A program made the translations under genes and the position numbers. From Gp6-AA40 sp035293405 (lineage in GTDB: Bacteria > Acidobacteriota > Vicinamibacteria > Vicinamibacterales > UBA2999), in NCBI GenBank assembly GCA_035293405.1, contig DATDOE010000016.1, positions 1 to 64,000 of the forward strand: 64,000 nt of DNA, given 5' to 3'. Of this stretch, positions 50,222 through 58,775 are shown piece after piece (the stretch's first letter is position 1; each line of letters opens with the position of its first letter). The notes under the pieces are model-generated. The model was not told the origin of the DNA and ran no database searches. It saw only the letters and a list, made by a program, of their open reading frames with translations.

Positions 50222-51045
50222 CAGTCCATCGGATTCAGGGGAGGGCGTTGGTTATGAGCATGTCTCAACTTACGTGCGCGCTGACAGTGTCGCTGGTTGT
50301 GTCTGCGCTGCCAGCGTGGGCCCAGCACGAAGGCCATACGACGCCAGCGGCGCCGGTTGCGACCGTAAACCAGCAACAGGTCGCTGCGTGCGTGCAGAGC
50401 CAGCAACAGGTGATGACGCTTGTCGAGGCGGGGAACCGCCGGCTCGAAATGGCCCGGCAGACGAACGATCCGGTCGCGCTGCGCACCGCCGTCGATGATT
50501 TCCAGGCAACGCTCTCGGCGGTCCGGACCCAGCTGGGATCGTGCGTGGAACTCGCCGCGGCGATGCCTGCCACCGACCCGCACGCAGGGCACGCGGCACC
50601 AAGCGTCGCGCAGCCCGCCACACAATCGAGCCCGGCCGCTCCGACTGCGGCCGATCCGCACGCTGGGCACACCGCGTCCACCGCGCCGTCGGCGACGCAG
50701 TCACAGCCAGCCCCGGCCCGCAACGCCGGTAACCTCGACATCACGTTCCGCACTGTGCCCGCCGCACCTCGTGCCGCGGCGGCCAACCAGTTCGAGGTCA
50801 CAGTGAAGGATCGCCAGGGGAAGCCGGTGGATGGCGCGGAGGTATCAGTCGCGCTGTACATGCCCGCGATGCCCGCGATGAAGATGCCGGAAATGCGGAA
50901 TGAGGTGAAGCTCAAAGGCACTGGCAACGGCAGATACGTCGGCGCAGGACAGGTCATGATGGCGGGCGCGTGGACCGTGACCGTGAGCGTCAAGCAGAAC
51001 GGCAAGGAGATTGGCCAGCAGAAGGTGACGATGACGGCCAAGTAG
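50218..51045 (+). CDS. Exported FixH/YtkA-like protein with HxGH metal motifs
   Basis: 275 residues from ATG 50218 (ATGA overlap); ATG 50254 has a better ribosome site (GGGGAGGG) and gives the signal peptide MSQLTCALTVSLVVSALPAW directly. The mature start HEGHTTPAAP, and DPHAGHAAPS and DPHAGHTAST in the linker, are candidate copper ligands. A helical part (VAACVQSQQQVMTLVEAGNR) precedes. The C-terminal 100 residues are a YtkA-like Ig fold (FEVTVKDRQGKPVDGAEVSV, YMPAMPAMKMPEMRNEVKL). This fold, with its Met-rich loop, is found attached to CusB-type adaptors. Confidence 0.75.
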   Translation: MTVHRIQGRALVMSMSQLTCALTVSLVVSALPAWAQHEGHTTPAAPVATVNQQQVAACVQSQQQVMTLVEAGNRRLEMARQTNDPVALRTAVDDFQATLSAVRTQLGSCVELAAAMPATDPHAGHAAPSVAQPATQSSPAAPTAADPHAGHTASTAPSATQSQPAPARNAGNLDITFRTVPAAPRAAAANQFEVTVKDRQGKPVDGAEVSVALYMPAMPAMKMPEMRNEVKLKGTGNGRYVGAGQVMMAGAWTVTVSVKQNGKEIGQQKVTMTAK

Positions 51046-51079
51046 CGAGGCCGCACGCACTCGACTGAGGAACACAGCG

Positions 51080-51697
51080 ATGAAGTCCGTGCTCAAAGTG
51101 GTGGCGCTTCTTGCCGCCTTCGTCGTGGTGGGCGGCCTGATCGTGTTCGTGTATCTTCTCGGCACCGGCCTGAAGGCCCGTCCGGAACCGGGCGCGATCG
51201 AGACGTTTGCCGCCAGAACGACTCGCAAGCTCGTCATCGGGTGGCACGCTCGAAACCACGTGAACCCGGTGCCGGTGAGTTACGAGGCGATCGTGGATGG
51301 CCGGGCACACTTCGCGGATCACTGCGCTTCGTGTCACGCGAACGATGGGAGCGGCGATACCGAGATGGGGCGAGGGCTCTACCCGAAGGCGCCGGACATA
51401 CGGTTGCCGGCGACGCAGAACCTTTCCGACGGCGAGCTGTTCTACATCATCGAGAACGGCATCCGGCTGACGGGCATGCCAGCTTGGGGCACGGATACGA
51501 AGGCAGGGGAAGAGTCGAGCTGGCGTCTCGTGCACTTCATCCGCCATCTGCCGCGGATCACGCCGGAGGAGATCGAGCAGATGGAGGCGATGAATCCGCG
51601 GTTGCCGGAGGAGATCCGACAGGAGATCGAAGCGGAGCGGTTTCTGCAAGGCGGCGATTCAGCTGCTGTTGAAGAACCGCAACCGCACGGACACTGA
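51080..51697 (+). CDS. Membrane-anchored mono-haem cytochrome c
   Basis: 205 residues. TM anchor VVALLAAFVVVGGLIVFVYL near the start. One haem site, HCASCHANDGSG (CxxCH near residue 81), and an axial Met in RLTGMPAWGT. The C-terminal tail is acidic and ends in PQPHGH. It should carry electrons in the periplasm, possibly to or from the neighbouring copper proteins. It follows the YtkA-like gene by 34 bp. Confidence 0.85.
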   Translation: MKSVLKVVALLAAFVVVGGLIVFVYLLGTGLKARPEPGAIETFAARTTRKLVIGWHARNHVNPVPVSYEAIVDGRAHFADHCASCHANDGSGDTEMGRGLYPKAPDIRLPATQNLSDGELFYIIENGIRLTGMPAWGTDTKAGEESSWRLVHFIRHLPRITPEEIEQMEAMNPRLPEEIRQEIEAERFLQGGDSAAVEEPQPHGH

Positions 51698-51707
51698 GAG
51701 GGGACGC

Positions 51708-52064
51708 GTGAGGCTGAAGATATTCGTTCTGGTCCTGTCGGTTCTTGGTGCAGGCTCGCTGGCGCGTCTCGAGGCCCATGACGGCCATGGAGAGACAGTG
51801 GTCATGTCGGGAACGATCAAAACGGTCCTTGCCGGACGGATCGAGATCGAAACCTTTGATCAGAGTCTGTTGCAGCTCAAGCGGATTTGGGTCATCACGG
51901 ATGCGAAGACCCAGTATCGACGGGCGAAGAAGCGCATGGACGCCGAATCGGCTCAACCAGCAGAAGGTGAGCGCATCGTCGCCGTCGTCAGCAGCGAACA
52001 CACCAAAGACAACTCGACGAGATTGGTGGCGCTTCAGATCGATCTCGGCGCGCTGAAGAAGTAG
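51708..52064 (+). CDS. Small exported OB-like protein (DUF5666-type)
   Basis: 118 residues from GTG 51708, which has GAGGGGAC just upstream; an in-frame ATG at 51669 overlaps the cytochrome gene. Signal peptide FVLVLSVLGAGSLARLEA, mature start HDGHGETVVMSG. The rest alternates beta strands (SGTIKTVLAGRIEIETFDQS; RIVAVVSSEHTKD). Related in plan to the protein at 52614-52967. Both resemble small periplasmic copper carriers such as CusF, but without its Trp/Met site. Role inferred. Confidence 0.65.
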   Translation: MRLKIFVLVLSVLGAGSLARLEAHDGHGETVVMSGTIKTVLAGRIEIETFDQSLLQLKRIWVITDAKTQYRRAKKRMDAESAQPAEGERIVAVVSSEHTKDNSTRLVALQIDLGALKK

Positions 52065-52089
52065 CCGCCCGTAGAGGAGGGCGCAATAC

Positions 52090-52527
52090 ATGCGAAAGAT
52101 GCTGGTCGGTCTCGTGTTCGTGCTGGCGACTGTCGTCGCGAGCGCACATGTAACAGTCTCGCCGCGCGAATCGCCGGCAGGTGTCGAACAGCGCTACACC
52201 GTCCGAGTGCCGACCGAGGGACAGGTGAGCACCACCTCAGTGGAGCTGGAGGTGCCGGCGGATGTCACCGTCCTTGATGTTCCTGCGGGCGAGGCCTACA
52301 AGCACCAGACGCGTCGCGAGAACGGGCGGATTGTCGCGATCACATGGACGCAGGAGATCAAGCCTCGCGACGTGGCGGAATTCGTCTTCCTGGTGCGCAA
52401 CCCCCGATCTGACCGGATCACCTGGAAGGCTCACCAGCGGTTTGCCGACGGGACGGTGACGGACTGGGTTGGCATCGGAGGAGATCGCCGGCCTGCGTCG
52501 ATCACGAAATCGACGGTGGGACAGTAA
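52090..52527 (+). CDS. YcnI-like copper-binding protein (DUF1775)
   Basis: 145 residues. Signal peptide MRKMLVGLVFVLATVVASA, then the mature N-terminal His in AHVTVSPRESPAG, which together with a Glu forms the Cu(II) site in characterised YcnI domains. Core strands include RYTVRVPTEGQVSTTSVELE and WTQEIKPRDVAEFVFLVRNP, and it ends with a conserved-looking DGTVTDWVGIGGD. No C-terminal membrane anchor, unlike some relatives. Confidence 0.82.
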   Translation: MRKMLVGLVFVLATVVASAHVTVSPRESPAGVEQRYTVRVPTEGQVSTTSVELEVPADVTVLDVPAGEAYKHQTRRENGRIVAITWTQEIKPRDVAEFVFLVRNPRSDRITWKAHQRFADGTVTDWVGIGGDRRPASITKSTVGQ

Positions 52528-52613
52528 CAGCGATCGGATCATCACGCGGTTTTAATCAACTCTTCAGGAGATCGTTAACCGAGCGTCGGGTACGCTCAAG
52601 GGTGGAGGCATCG

Positions 52614-52967
52614 ATGAGCAAAACATGGATTGTGGGCGTTGCGTTGATGGCGGCGCTCGCCATACCCGCGGTAAGCCGTGCGCACGAGGGCCACGCCCAC
52701 AAGGTGATGGGGACGGTTTCCACGTTGAGTGAGAAGCAGTTCGAAGTCAAGACGACTGATGGCAAGACCGTCACCATCGCGCTCGATGCCAAGACAGTGT
52801 ATCGGCACGGCAAAGCCAAAGCAGACGCCAAGATGCTCAAGGTCGGCGAGCGGGTCGTCGTCGAAGCCGAGCAGGCACAGGGTGCGACCGTCATGACCGC
52901 GAAGACGGTGCAGATGGCGGCAACGACCAGTCCGGCTGCGGAGCCAGCGGCGACACACGCCCATTAA
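52614..52967 (+). CDS. Small exported His-rich metal-binding protein
   Basis: 117 residues from ATG 52614. Signal peptide MSKTWIVGVALMAALAIPAV, mature start HEGHAHKVMGTVSTL, a small beta barrel (FEVKTTDGKTVTIALDAKTV, VGERVVVEAEQ) and a His-ending tail ATHAH. It has the same architecture as the protein at 51708-52064 and is probably a paralogue. An 86-bp spacer precedes it, so it may have its own promoter. Confidence 0.7.
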   Translation: MSKTWIVGVALMAALAIPAVSRAHEGHAHKVMGTVSTLSEKQFEVKTTDGKTVTIALDAKTVYRHGKAKADAKMLKVGERVVVEAEQAQGATVMTAKTVQMAATTSPAAEPAATHAH

Positions 52968-53090
52968 CTGCCTCGTCTCCGAGCGTCATACGTTGCAGGG
53001 GCTTTCTCGGACGCGCCTCCTACCGTCCGAGGGGCTCCGGTCGCTGACTGCCTGCGCGGCGTATGTCGAGGCCGGTAACTCAGGAATCGG

Positions 53091-53558
53091 ATGAGCCCTT
53101 TTCTCGCGTGGGTCGAAACCACCCGAATTGCGACGACCGTCCGGGAATCACTGCTCCTCACCGGCGGTCTCAGTGCGGTGCACCTTCTCGGTTTCACCCT
53201 GGTGACCGGAGGCGCGCTCGTGGCGAACCTGCGACTGCTGGGCGTGCTGTTTCCACAGCGGCCGGTCGTCGAAGTCACCATTCCAGCCGGGCGCGGTATT
53301 GCGGTGGGTCTGGCCCTGAGCGTCGCGACGGGGCTCCTGCTATGTGCCCCCAGGGCGTTGGCGGCGAGCGCCAACGGGACGTTTCAACTGAAGATGCTGC
53401 TGCTGGTTGCCGCGGCCGTCTTTCACGCTACGCTGCATCGGCGGGTCGTTCAGCGCGCTCCTTCTGCGAGGCGCATGCTGCGGGCGACCGGGGCAGTCGG
53501 ATTGGCGCTCTGGCTTGGCGTAGCGCTGGCCGGCAGTGCGTTTATTCTGCTTGAATAG
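53091..53558 (+). CDS. Membrane protein, DUF6644-like (first copy)
   Basis: 155 residues with four TM segments: SLLLTGGLSAVHLLGFTLVT, GIAVGLALSVATGLLLCAP, KMLLLVAAAVFHATLHRRV and GLALWLGVALAGSAFILLE. The His in TM1 (AVHLLGFTL) and in TM3 are spaced as haem or metal ligands might be. The neighbouring gene encodes a paralogue with the same layout. Role in the copper cluster unknown. Confidence 0.65.
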   Translation: MSPFLAWVETTRIATTVRESLLLTGGLSAVHLLGFTLVTGGALVANLRLLGVLFPQRPVVEVTIPAGRGIAVGLALSVATGLLLCAPRALAASANGTFQLKMLLLVAAAVFHATLHRRVVQRAPSARRMLRATGAVGLALWLGVALAGSAFILLE

Positions 53559-53588
53559 CGGACGCTCGGCTCGAACGCGACAGTACCA

Positions 53589-54083
53589 ATGACAGTCCTC
53601 CAGATTTGCGAGTGGCTCGAGGCCACGTCCTTGAGCGTGCTGATTCGCGAATCCCAGTACGGCTTTCCGATCGTCGTCGCGATTCACATTCTCGGCCTGA
53701 CCCTGTCCGTCGGCACGCTGGTCTGGTTCGACCTGCGCCTGCTTGGCGTGAGCATGCGGCAGTGCCGAGTGTCGGACGTGTATCGACGTCTCGCGCCCTG
53801 GCTACTCACCGGCTTCGCGATCATGTTCATCAGTGGCGCTGTGCTGCTTGCAGCGTTTGCAACATCCGCCTACGGAAACCTGTACTTCCGGATCAAGGCG
53901 GCCGCTCTGGTGCTCGCCGGCGTGAATGCGCTGATCTACCACTTCACGACTGAACGAGCGATCGCAAGATGGGACGAGGCCGCGCGCCCGCCGCTTCGGG
54001 CGCGGCTCGCTGGACTGTCCTCGATTGTCGTCTGGGCTATCGTGATTCTGGCAGGACGGATGATGTCGTACACGATGTTCTAG
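53589..54083 (+). CDS. Membrane protein, DUF6644-like (second copy)
   Basis: 164 residues with four TM segments. It shares with its neighbour the TM1 histidine pattern (VAIHILGLTLSVGTLVWFDL), the LRLLGV motif, an Arg-linked loop, and a TM3 with histidine (AGVNALIYHFTTERAI). The tandem pair could form a heterodimer in the inner membrane, perhaps as a haem-bearing electron or copper carrier. This is inference. It is the last gene clearly belonging to the copper cluster. Confidence 0.68.
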   Translation: MTVLQICEWLEATSLSVLIRESQYGFPIVVAIHILGLTLSVGTLVWFDLRLLGVSMRQCRVSDVYRRLAPWLLTGFAIMFISGAVLLAAFATSAYGNLYFRIKAAALVLAGVNALIYHFTTERAIARWDEAARPPLRARLAGLSSIVVWAIVILAGRMMSYTMF

Positions 54084-54147
54084 TCACAACCCGATTAAGA
54101 TCGTCTATCGAGCGAGCGGATGTCAGATGCTCATCAAGGGAGAGTGT

Positions 54148-54606
54148 ATGGGCGATCGCGCCAGCGTGGCGGTCCTACCGCCAGTCATTCTTTTGGGGGC
54201 GATCGTCAGCGGTGTCGCTCTCGCATGGGCGTACCCGATTGCCGCCCTTCCCGTTGGCGTTGCCGTGCCACTCGGTGTCGTTTTTGTCGGACTCGCAATC
54301 GCACTTGCCTTGTGGGCCGCGAGCGAGCTTGCCAATGCACGCACCGCCTTTGACGTGCGCAGGTCGACAACAGCAGTCGTGGTCTCCGGCCCGTACCGGC
54401 TAAGTCGCAATCCCGTCTATTTGTCGATGGTATTGCTCCAATTGGGAATCGGAGCCATCCTGAACTCGCTGTGGATACTGGCGCTCACTTGGCCCCTCGG
54501 GAGCATGCTGTGCATCACCGCTATCAAGCCCGAAGAGCGTTACCTTGAGCGCAAGTTCTCTAGCACTTACGCAACCTACAAGGCGAGTGTCCGCCGTTGG
54601 ATGTAA
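54148..54606 (+). CDS. Isoprenylcysteine methyltransferase-like (ICMT/PEMT) membrane protein
   Basis: 152 residues from ATG 54148, which follows AAGGGAG closely; the in-frame ATG 54127 is an alternative. Three to four TM segments, then the family SAM/phospholipid signature VVSGPYRLSRNPVYLSMVLL and the C-terminal KPEERYLERKFSSTYATYKA. Members methylate isoprenylated or lipid-like substrates. The bacterial substrate is usually unknown. It is convergent with glgP. Confidence 0.82.
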   Translation: MGDRASVAVLPPVILLGAIVSGVALAWAYPIAALPVGVAVPLGVVFVGLAIALALWAASELANARTAFDVRRSTTAVVVSGPYRLSRNPVYLSMVLLQLGIGAILNSLWILALTWPLGSMLCITAIKPEERYLERKFSSTYATYKASVRRWM

Positions 54607-54616
54607 TCCAGTTAGG

Positions 54617-56701
54617 CTAGACGTCGCTGGACACTCCGCCGGCAGCTGGCAGATAGCAGCGACGGACGTAGTCCATCACCATCCGATCGGCATTGAAGCG
54701 CCAGCCGAGGCTGACGATCGAGTGCTTCATGCGCCGAATCCAGCGCCGTGGGAGGCCGATCTCGTCGCGATCGAAGAACAGAGGCACAACCTCTCGTTCC
54801 AGCGTGTCGTACAGCGCGGCGGCATCGCGTTGCCATTGTACGTTGGCGTTCGCGTGGATCACACCATCGCCGATGGCAAAGCCGTTCTCGCCATCGTAGC
54901 CTTCGGCCCACCACCCGTCGAGAATTGACAGGTTGAGCCCGCCGTTGAGGACCGTCTTCTCGCCGCTCGTGCCGGAGGCTTCCAGTGGGCGCTGTGGCGT
55001 GTTCAGCCACACGTCGACGCCTTGAACGAGATGGCGCGCGACGTTCATGTCGTAGTCGTCGAGGAACACGACCCGGCCGGCGAATCGTGGATCGCGCGTG
55101 AGCTGCACGATCTGTTGGATCAAGGCCTTGCCGCCCTCGTCGCGTGGGTGCGCCTTGCCGGTGAAGATGAGCTGGACGGGTCGCGTCGCGTCGCCGCAGA
55201 GACGAGCAAACCGCTCCATGTCGGTCAAGACGAGCGTGGCGCGTTTGTAGGTGGCGAACCGGCGCGCAAACCCGACGGTCAAGGCGTTGGGATCGAGCGC
55301 GCCGGGTGCGCTCGCGCGACGACGAGCAAAGTTCACGAGAGTCCGCCGCAACAGCGCGTGCACCTCCCAGAGCTCCCCATCGTCCAGATCGGCGAGGGGC
55401 AGCCACGTCTGGCGATCCGTCTGCCGCAGCGGCCAGTCGGGCCCCAGATACCGGTCGTAGAGCGCCCGCATCGGCGGCGCCAGCCAAGAGCCGACGTGCA
55501 CGCCGTTGGTCACGTGTCCGATCGGCACATTCTCTTCGCCACGTGCCGGCCACACCTTGTGCCACATGCGGCGCGCCGTGTGACCGTGCAGACTCGACAC
55601 ACCGTTGCGGTAGCGCGACCCGTTCAGCGCCAGCACGGTCAGACAAAAGGGCTCCGCGTCGTCAGCCGGATTGATCCGTCCCAGGCCGAGGAATCGGTGC
55701 GCGTCGATACCCAGGCTGCGCCGTAACCAGCCGAGCTCCTGCTCGATGAGTGCCGGACTGAATCGGTCGTGGCCCGCATCAACTGGCGTGTGCGTGGTGA
55801 AGCCAACCTGAATCGTCGTGTCCTGGAGCGCCTGGTCGAAGGTCATTCCGTCTTCTTCGACGCGCTCGCGGACGCGTTCGTAAATGGCAAACGCGCTGTG
55901 GCCCTCGTTCAGATGCAGCACATGAGGACGAATACCGAGTGCGCGCAGCGCACGCAGCCCGGCGATGCCGAGAAGCATCTCCTGCCGGATGCGTGTCATG
56001 TCGTCGCCCCCATACAAGCGCGCGGTCAAGGCGCGCAGCGCGGGCGAGTTCGTGGGCACGTCGGTGTCGAGCAGGACGAGCATGGCCCGTCCGACGTGCG
56101 CAATCCACACCGCCGCACGCAGGGGGCCCTCTCCGCATGGGACGTCTACCGTGAGCGCGCTGCCATCCGGTGCGGCCGCGTGCTCGAGCGGAAGCGTCGT
56201 CAGATCGGTCTTGCCGTACTCCTCGCGCTGCCAACCGGTGTCGTCCACGCGCTGTCGGAAGTAGCCGTTCGTGTAGAACAGCCCGACTCCCACGACGGGT
56301 ACGCCGAGATCCGATGCACTCTTCACGTGATCGCCCGCCAGAATCCCAAGGCCTCCCGAATAGAGGGGCAACGATTCGTGGAGTCCAAACTCCGCGGAGA
56401 AGTACGCAATCGGCCCCACGCGGAGCCGCGCGGCGTGTTCGGCGCACCACGTGCGATCGTCCGTCAGGTAATCCTGGAGCCGGCGGTACTGAAAGTTGAT
56501 GCGGCTCTCGAGCGCGAGCTCGGCCACGCGTGTCGCCAGCGTGTCGTCGGACACCCGCTGTAGGACGGCGATGGGATTGTGGTTGGTGTCGCGCCATGCC
56601 TCGAGGTCCAGATCTCGAAAGATCTCGCCAATCTCCGGGTGCCACGTCCACCAGAGATTGCGCGCGAGTTGGGTCAGCCGGTCTCGGAGGGTCTGCATCA
56701 T
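54617..56701 (-). CDS. glgP: Alpha-glucan phosphorylase (short form)
   Basis: 694 residues from ATG 56701, starting MMQTLRDRLTQLARNLWWTW, the typical N-terminus of the short (about 700-residue) TIGR02094-type phosphorylases. FSAEFGLHESLPLYSGGLG and HLNEGHSAF are conserved segments. The PLP-binding region is EASGTSGEKTVLNGGLNLS near residue 590. It releases glucose-1-phosphate from glycogen or maltodextrin. It starts five bases after the stop of the protease gene and is last in a four-gene run. The upstream in-frame extension overlaps the protease and is rejected. Confidence 0.92.
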   Translation of the reverse strand: MMQTLRDRLTQLARNLWWTWHPEIGEIFRDLDLEAWRDTNHNPIAVLQRVSDDTLATRVAELALESRINFQYRRLQDYLTDDRTWCAEHAARLRVGPIAYFSAEFGLHESLPLYSGGLGILAGDHVKSASDLGVPVVGVGLFYTNGYFRQRVDDTGWQREEYGKTDLTTLPLEHAAAPDGSALTVDVPCGEGPLRAAVWIAHVGRAMLVLLDTDVPTNSPALRALTARLYGGDDMTRIRQEMLLGIAGLRALRALGIRPHVLHLNEGHSAFAIYERVRERVEEDGMTFDQALQDTTIQVGFTTHTPVDAGHDRFSPALIEQELGWLRRSLGIDAHRFLGLGRINPADDAEPFCLTVLALNGSRYRNGVSSLHGHTARRMWHKVWPARGEENVPIGHVTNGVHVGSWLAPPMRALYDRYLGPDWPLRQTDRQTWLPLADLDDGELWEVHALLRRTLVNFARRRASAPGALDPNALTVGFARRFATYKRATLVLTDMERFARLCGDATRPVQLIFTGKAHPRDEGGKALIQQIVQLTRDPRFAGRVVFLDDYDMNVARHLVQGVDVWLNTPQRPLEASGTSGEKTVLNGGLNLSILDGWWAEGYDGENGFAIGDGVIHANANVQWQRDAAALYDTLEREVVPLFFDRDEIGLPRRWIRRMKHSIVSLGWRFNADRMVMDYVRRCYLPAAGGVSSDV

Positions 56702-56705
56702 GTCG

Positions 56706-57773
56706 CTACGGGATGGAAGGCAGTTCACGATCGTCTGGCAGCGGCCGGCGGTCGATTGCGACCGGCACAATCAGCCGCTCGCGATTTCGCCACACGCTCA
56801 AGCGAAGAACGGTGCCGGGTGCGCGGCTTCGGATATGCCGGTAGAAGTCGTGCAGTGTCAATGCGGGATCGCCCACGACCCCAATCACGACATCGCCTGG
56901 GTTGAGGCCGGCGCGATGCGCCGGGCCATCGCCGGTGATGCCGGTCAGGACGAGCCCGCCTGAGAGGCCTCGCGCGGTGGCACCGCGGGCGCTCAACGGT
57001 GCCGTGGTCACGCCGATCCATCCATGTACGGCGGCACCGCTGCGGAGTCGGGGCAGGACCTCCTTCACGACGGCGACCGGGATGGCGACGTTCAAGCCCA
57101 CGTTTTGTCCGCCTGTGGACAAGATGCCCACGTTGATCCCGACGACGCGGCCCGAGAGATCGAGCAGGGGGCCGCCGCTGCTCCCGGGGCTGACGGCGGC
57201 GTCGGTCTGGAGGTACTCGAGGCCGGAATCATCCAGCGTGCGCGCTTTCGCGCTCACGATACCGGCGGTCACAGTATGGTGCAGTCCTAATGGGTTGCCG
57301 ATGGCGACCACCCAGTCCCCGACTTGGAGACGATCCGAATCGCCCAACGGCGCGGGCCTCAGGCCGCGTGCATCTGACGCGCGCAGCAGCGCCAGGTCTA
57401 CGTCAGGATCGGTGCCGATGACAGTCGCCGTGACGTCGTCTCCGTCAGGCGTGCGGATGTGGATTACGTCTGCGCCGTCAATCACATGCGCGTTCGTCAG
57501 GATCAGGTCATTCGTGTCGATCACGACGCCAGACCCGAGCCCTTCCTCCTTCGGCTGGATGACCGTAAGACCCGGTGATACGGCCCCTGGAGTCACCGTA
57601 TGTATGGCGACAACGGCGCTCGTGCGTAAGCGCGCGACACGGGCGATGGTGTCGGTGCGCAGTGGCGGTGCTGGAGCTGTGGCGCGAGTGGACTGCGCCC
57701 CGCTCAGTGATGCCACCGAGAGGATCAGCGCCGTCGCGACTGTGGCGAGAGATGGGCGATGAGAGCGCGTCAT
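56706..57773 (-). CDS. HtrA/DegP-type trypsin-like protease with PDZ domain
   Basis: 355 residues from ATG 57773; upstream in-frame codons overlap the VWA gene and are not protein-like. Signal peptide LATVATALILSVASLSGAQ. Catalytic triad: His in LILTNAHVIDG, Asp in DPDVDLALLRAS, and Ser in SPGSSGGPLLDLSG (GSSGGP instead of the commoner GNSGGP). One PDZ domain (GLVLTGITGDGPAHRAGL, PGDVVIGVVGDPALT). It degrades misfolded proteins in the periplasm. Only 11 bp from the VWA gene. Confidence 0.88.
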   Translation of the reverse strand: MTRSHRPSLATVATALILSVASLSGAQSTRATAPAPPLRTDTIARVARLRTSAVVAIHTVTPGAVSPGLTVIQPKEEGLGSGVVIDTNDLILTNAHVIDGADVIHIRTPDGDDVTATVIGTDPDVDLALLRASDARGLRPAPLGDSDRLQVGDWVVAIGNPLGLHHTVTAGIVSAKARTLDDSGLEYLQTDAAVSPGSSGGPLLDLSGRVVGINVGILSTGGQNVGLNVAIPVAVVKEVLPRLRSGAAVHGWIGVTTAPLSARGATARGLSGGLVLTGITGDGPAHRAGLNPGDVVIGVVGDPALTLHDFYRHIRSRAPGTVLRLSVWRNRERLIVPVAIDRRPLPDDRELPSIP

Positions 57774-57784
57774 GACAGGCAGCC

Positions 57785-58759
57785 TCAGTGTGGCGACGCG
57801 ACCGCGCGCGGCGCATAGTATCCGGCTCGCGAAGTGACGCGCCCGGCATGTGCAGGCACGCGCACAGAGATGGTGCGCCATTGCCCGTCTCGCCGCGTGT
57901 CATTTGATACGTAGGCGATTCGGTACAGATGACGCACTTCGGCGCCGATTTCGCGATACAGCTCCGGCAACGCCTCCAGGCGAGGGACGCCGAGCGCGCG
58001 TGCTCCCGTATCGCGGGCGAGCTGCAACATCGGCCAGGTGGCCCCAAGCCATTCCCCGCGCTCGCTGGCGCGCAGCGATACGCTATAGACCAGCACGCCG
58101 CTGCGGCGCACGACGGGCAGGACCTCCTCGAACCCGATACGGCTCGATGTGTCCTCGCCATCCGACAGCACGATGATGACGTCACGTGTCTCGGGCGCTG
58201 TCCCGCCGCGTGCCCGGATGAGATCGTTGGTTGCCACCAGCAGCGCGTCATACAACGCCGTCGATCCGGTCGATCCAATCGACGCGAGTGCTGCCCCCAT
58301 CGCTGACGTCAGCGTGCTCCGCACCTGCGCGGGGTCGTCGTCGAACCCGTGCAGACGCATCGCGCGGTGATTGAACGTGATGATCTCGAGACGGTCGCCG
58401 GGATCGAGTAAGGCGGCAAACTTCCGCGCGGCGTCGAGGGCGCGATTCAGCTTCGGGCCGTACATGCTGTGGCTCATGTCGATCAGCAGGACCGCGTTGA
58501 GAGGCACGGCGCTCGACGGCACGAGGAAGGAGACCTGCTGCGGTTTGCCGTTTTCCAGGATGAGAAAGTCCTCGGCAGCGAGATCGGGCACGAAGTGGCC
58601 GTTCGCGTCTCGCACACAGACGTCGAGCGGCACGAGGTCGACGCCGCCTTTGAATGTCGCAATGGACGGTGTGCGTGATTGGCCAAAGGGCACACCCACG
58701 AGAGCGCCGACGAGTAACGTCACTGTCAGTCCTGCGCGTATGGCTGTCGTTCGCGTCAT
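57785..58759 (-). CDS. Secreted VWA-domain protein (second, VWFA-related)
   Basis: 324 residues from ATG 58759. Signal peptide TAIRAGLTVTLLVGALVGVP. VPLDVCVRDANGHFVPDLAA then the VWA metal site LIDMSHSMYG (DxSxS), a Thr in GSTGSTALYDALLV, and Asp in VIIVLSDGEDTSSR. The C-terminus (YVSNDTRRDGQWRTISVRV) is typical of the acidobacterial TIGR03436 class, like the protein at 26621-27556. It lies between TonB-family and protease genes. Confidence 0.82.
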   Translation of the reverse strand: MTRTTAIRAGLTVTLLVGALVGVPFGQSRTPSIATFKGGVDLVPLDVCVRDANGHFVPDLAAEDFLILENGKPQQVSFLVPSSAVPLNAVLLIDMSHSMYGPKLNRALDAARKFAALLDPGDRLEIITFNHRAMRLHGFDDDPAQVRSTLTSAMGAALASIGSTGSTALYDALLVATNDLIRARGGTAPETRDVIIVLSDGEDTSSRIGFEEVLPVVRRSGVLVYSVSLRASERGEWLGATWPMLQLARDTGARALGVPRLEALPELYREIGAEVRHLYRIAYVSNDTRRDGQWRTISVRVPAHAGRVTSRAGYYAPRAVASPH

Positions 58760-58775
58760 AGCGTCACCACATGGA

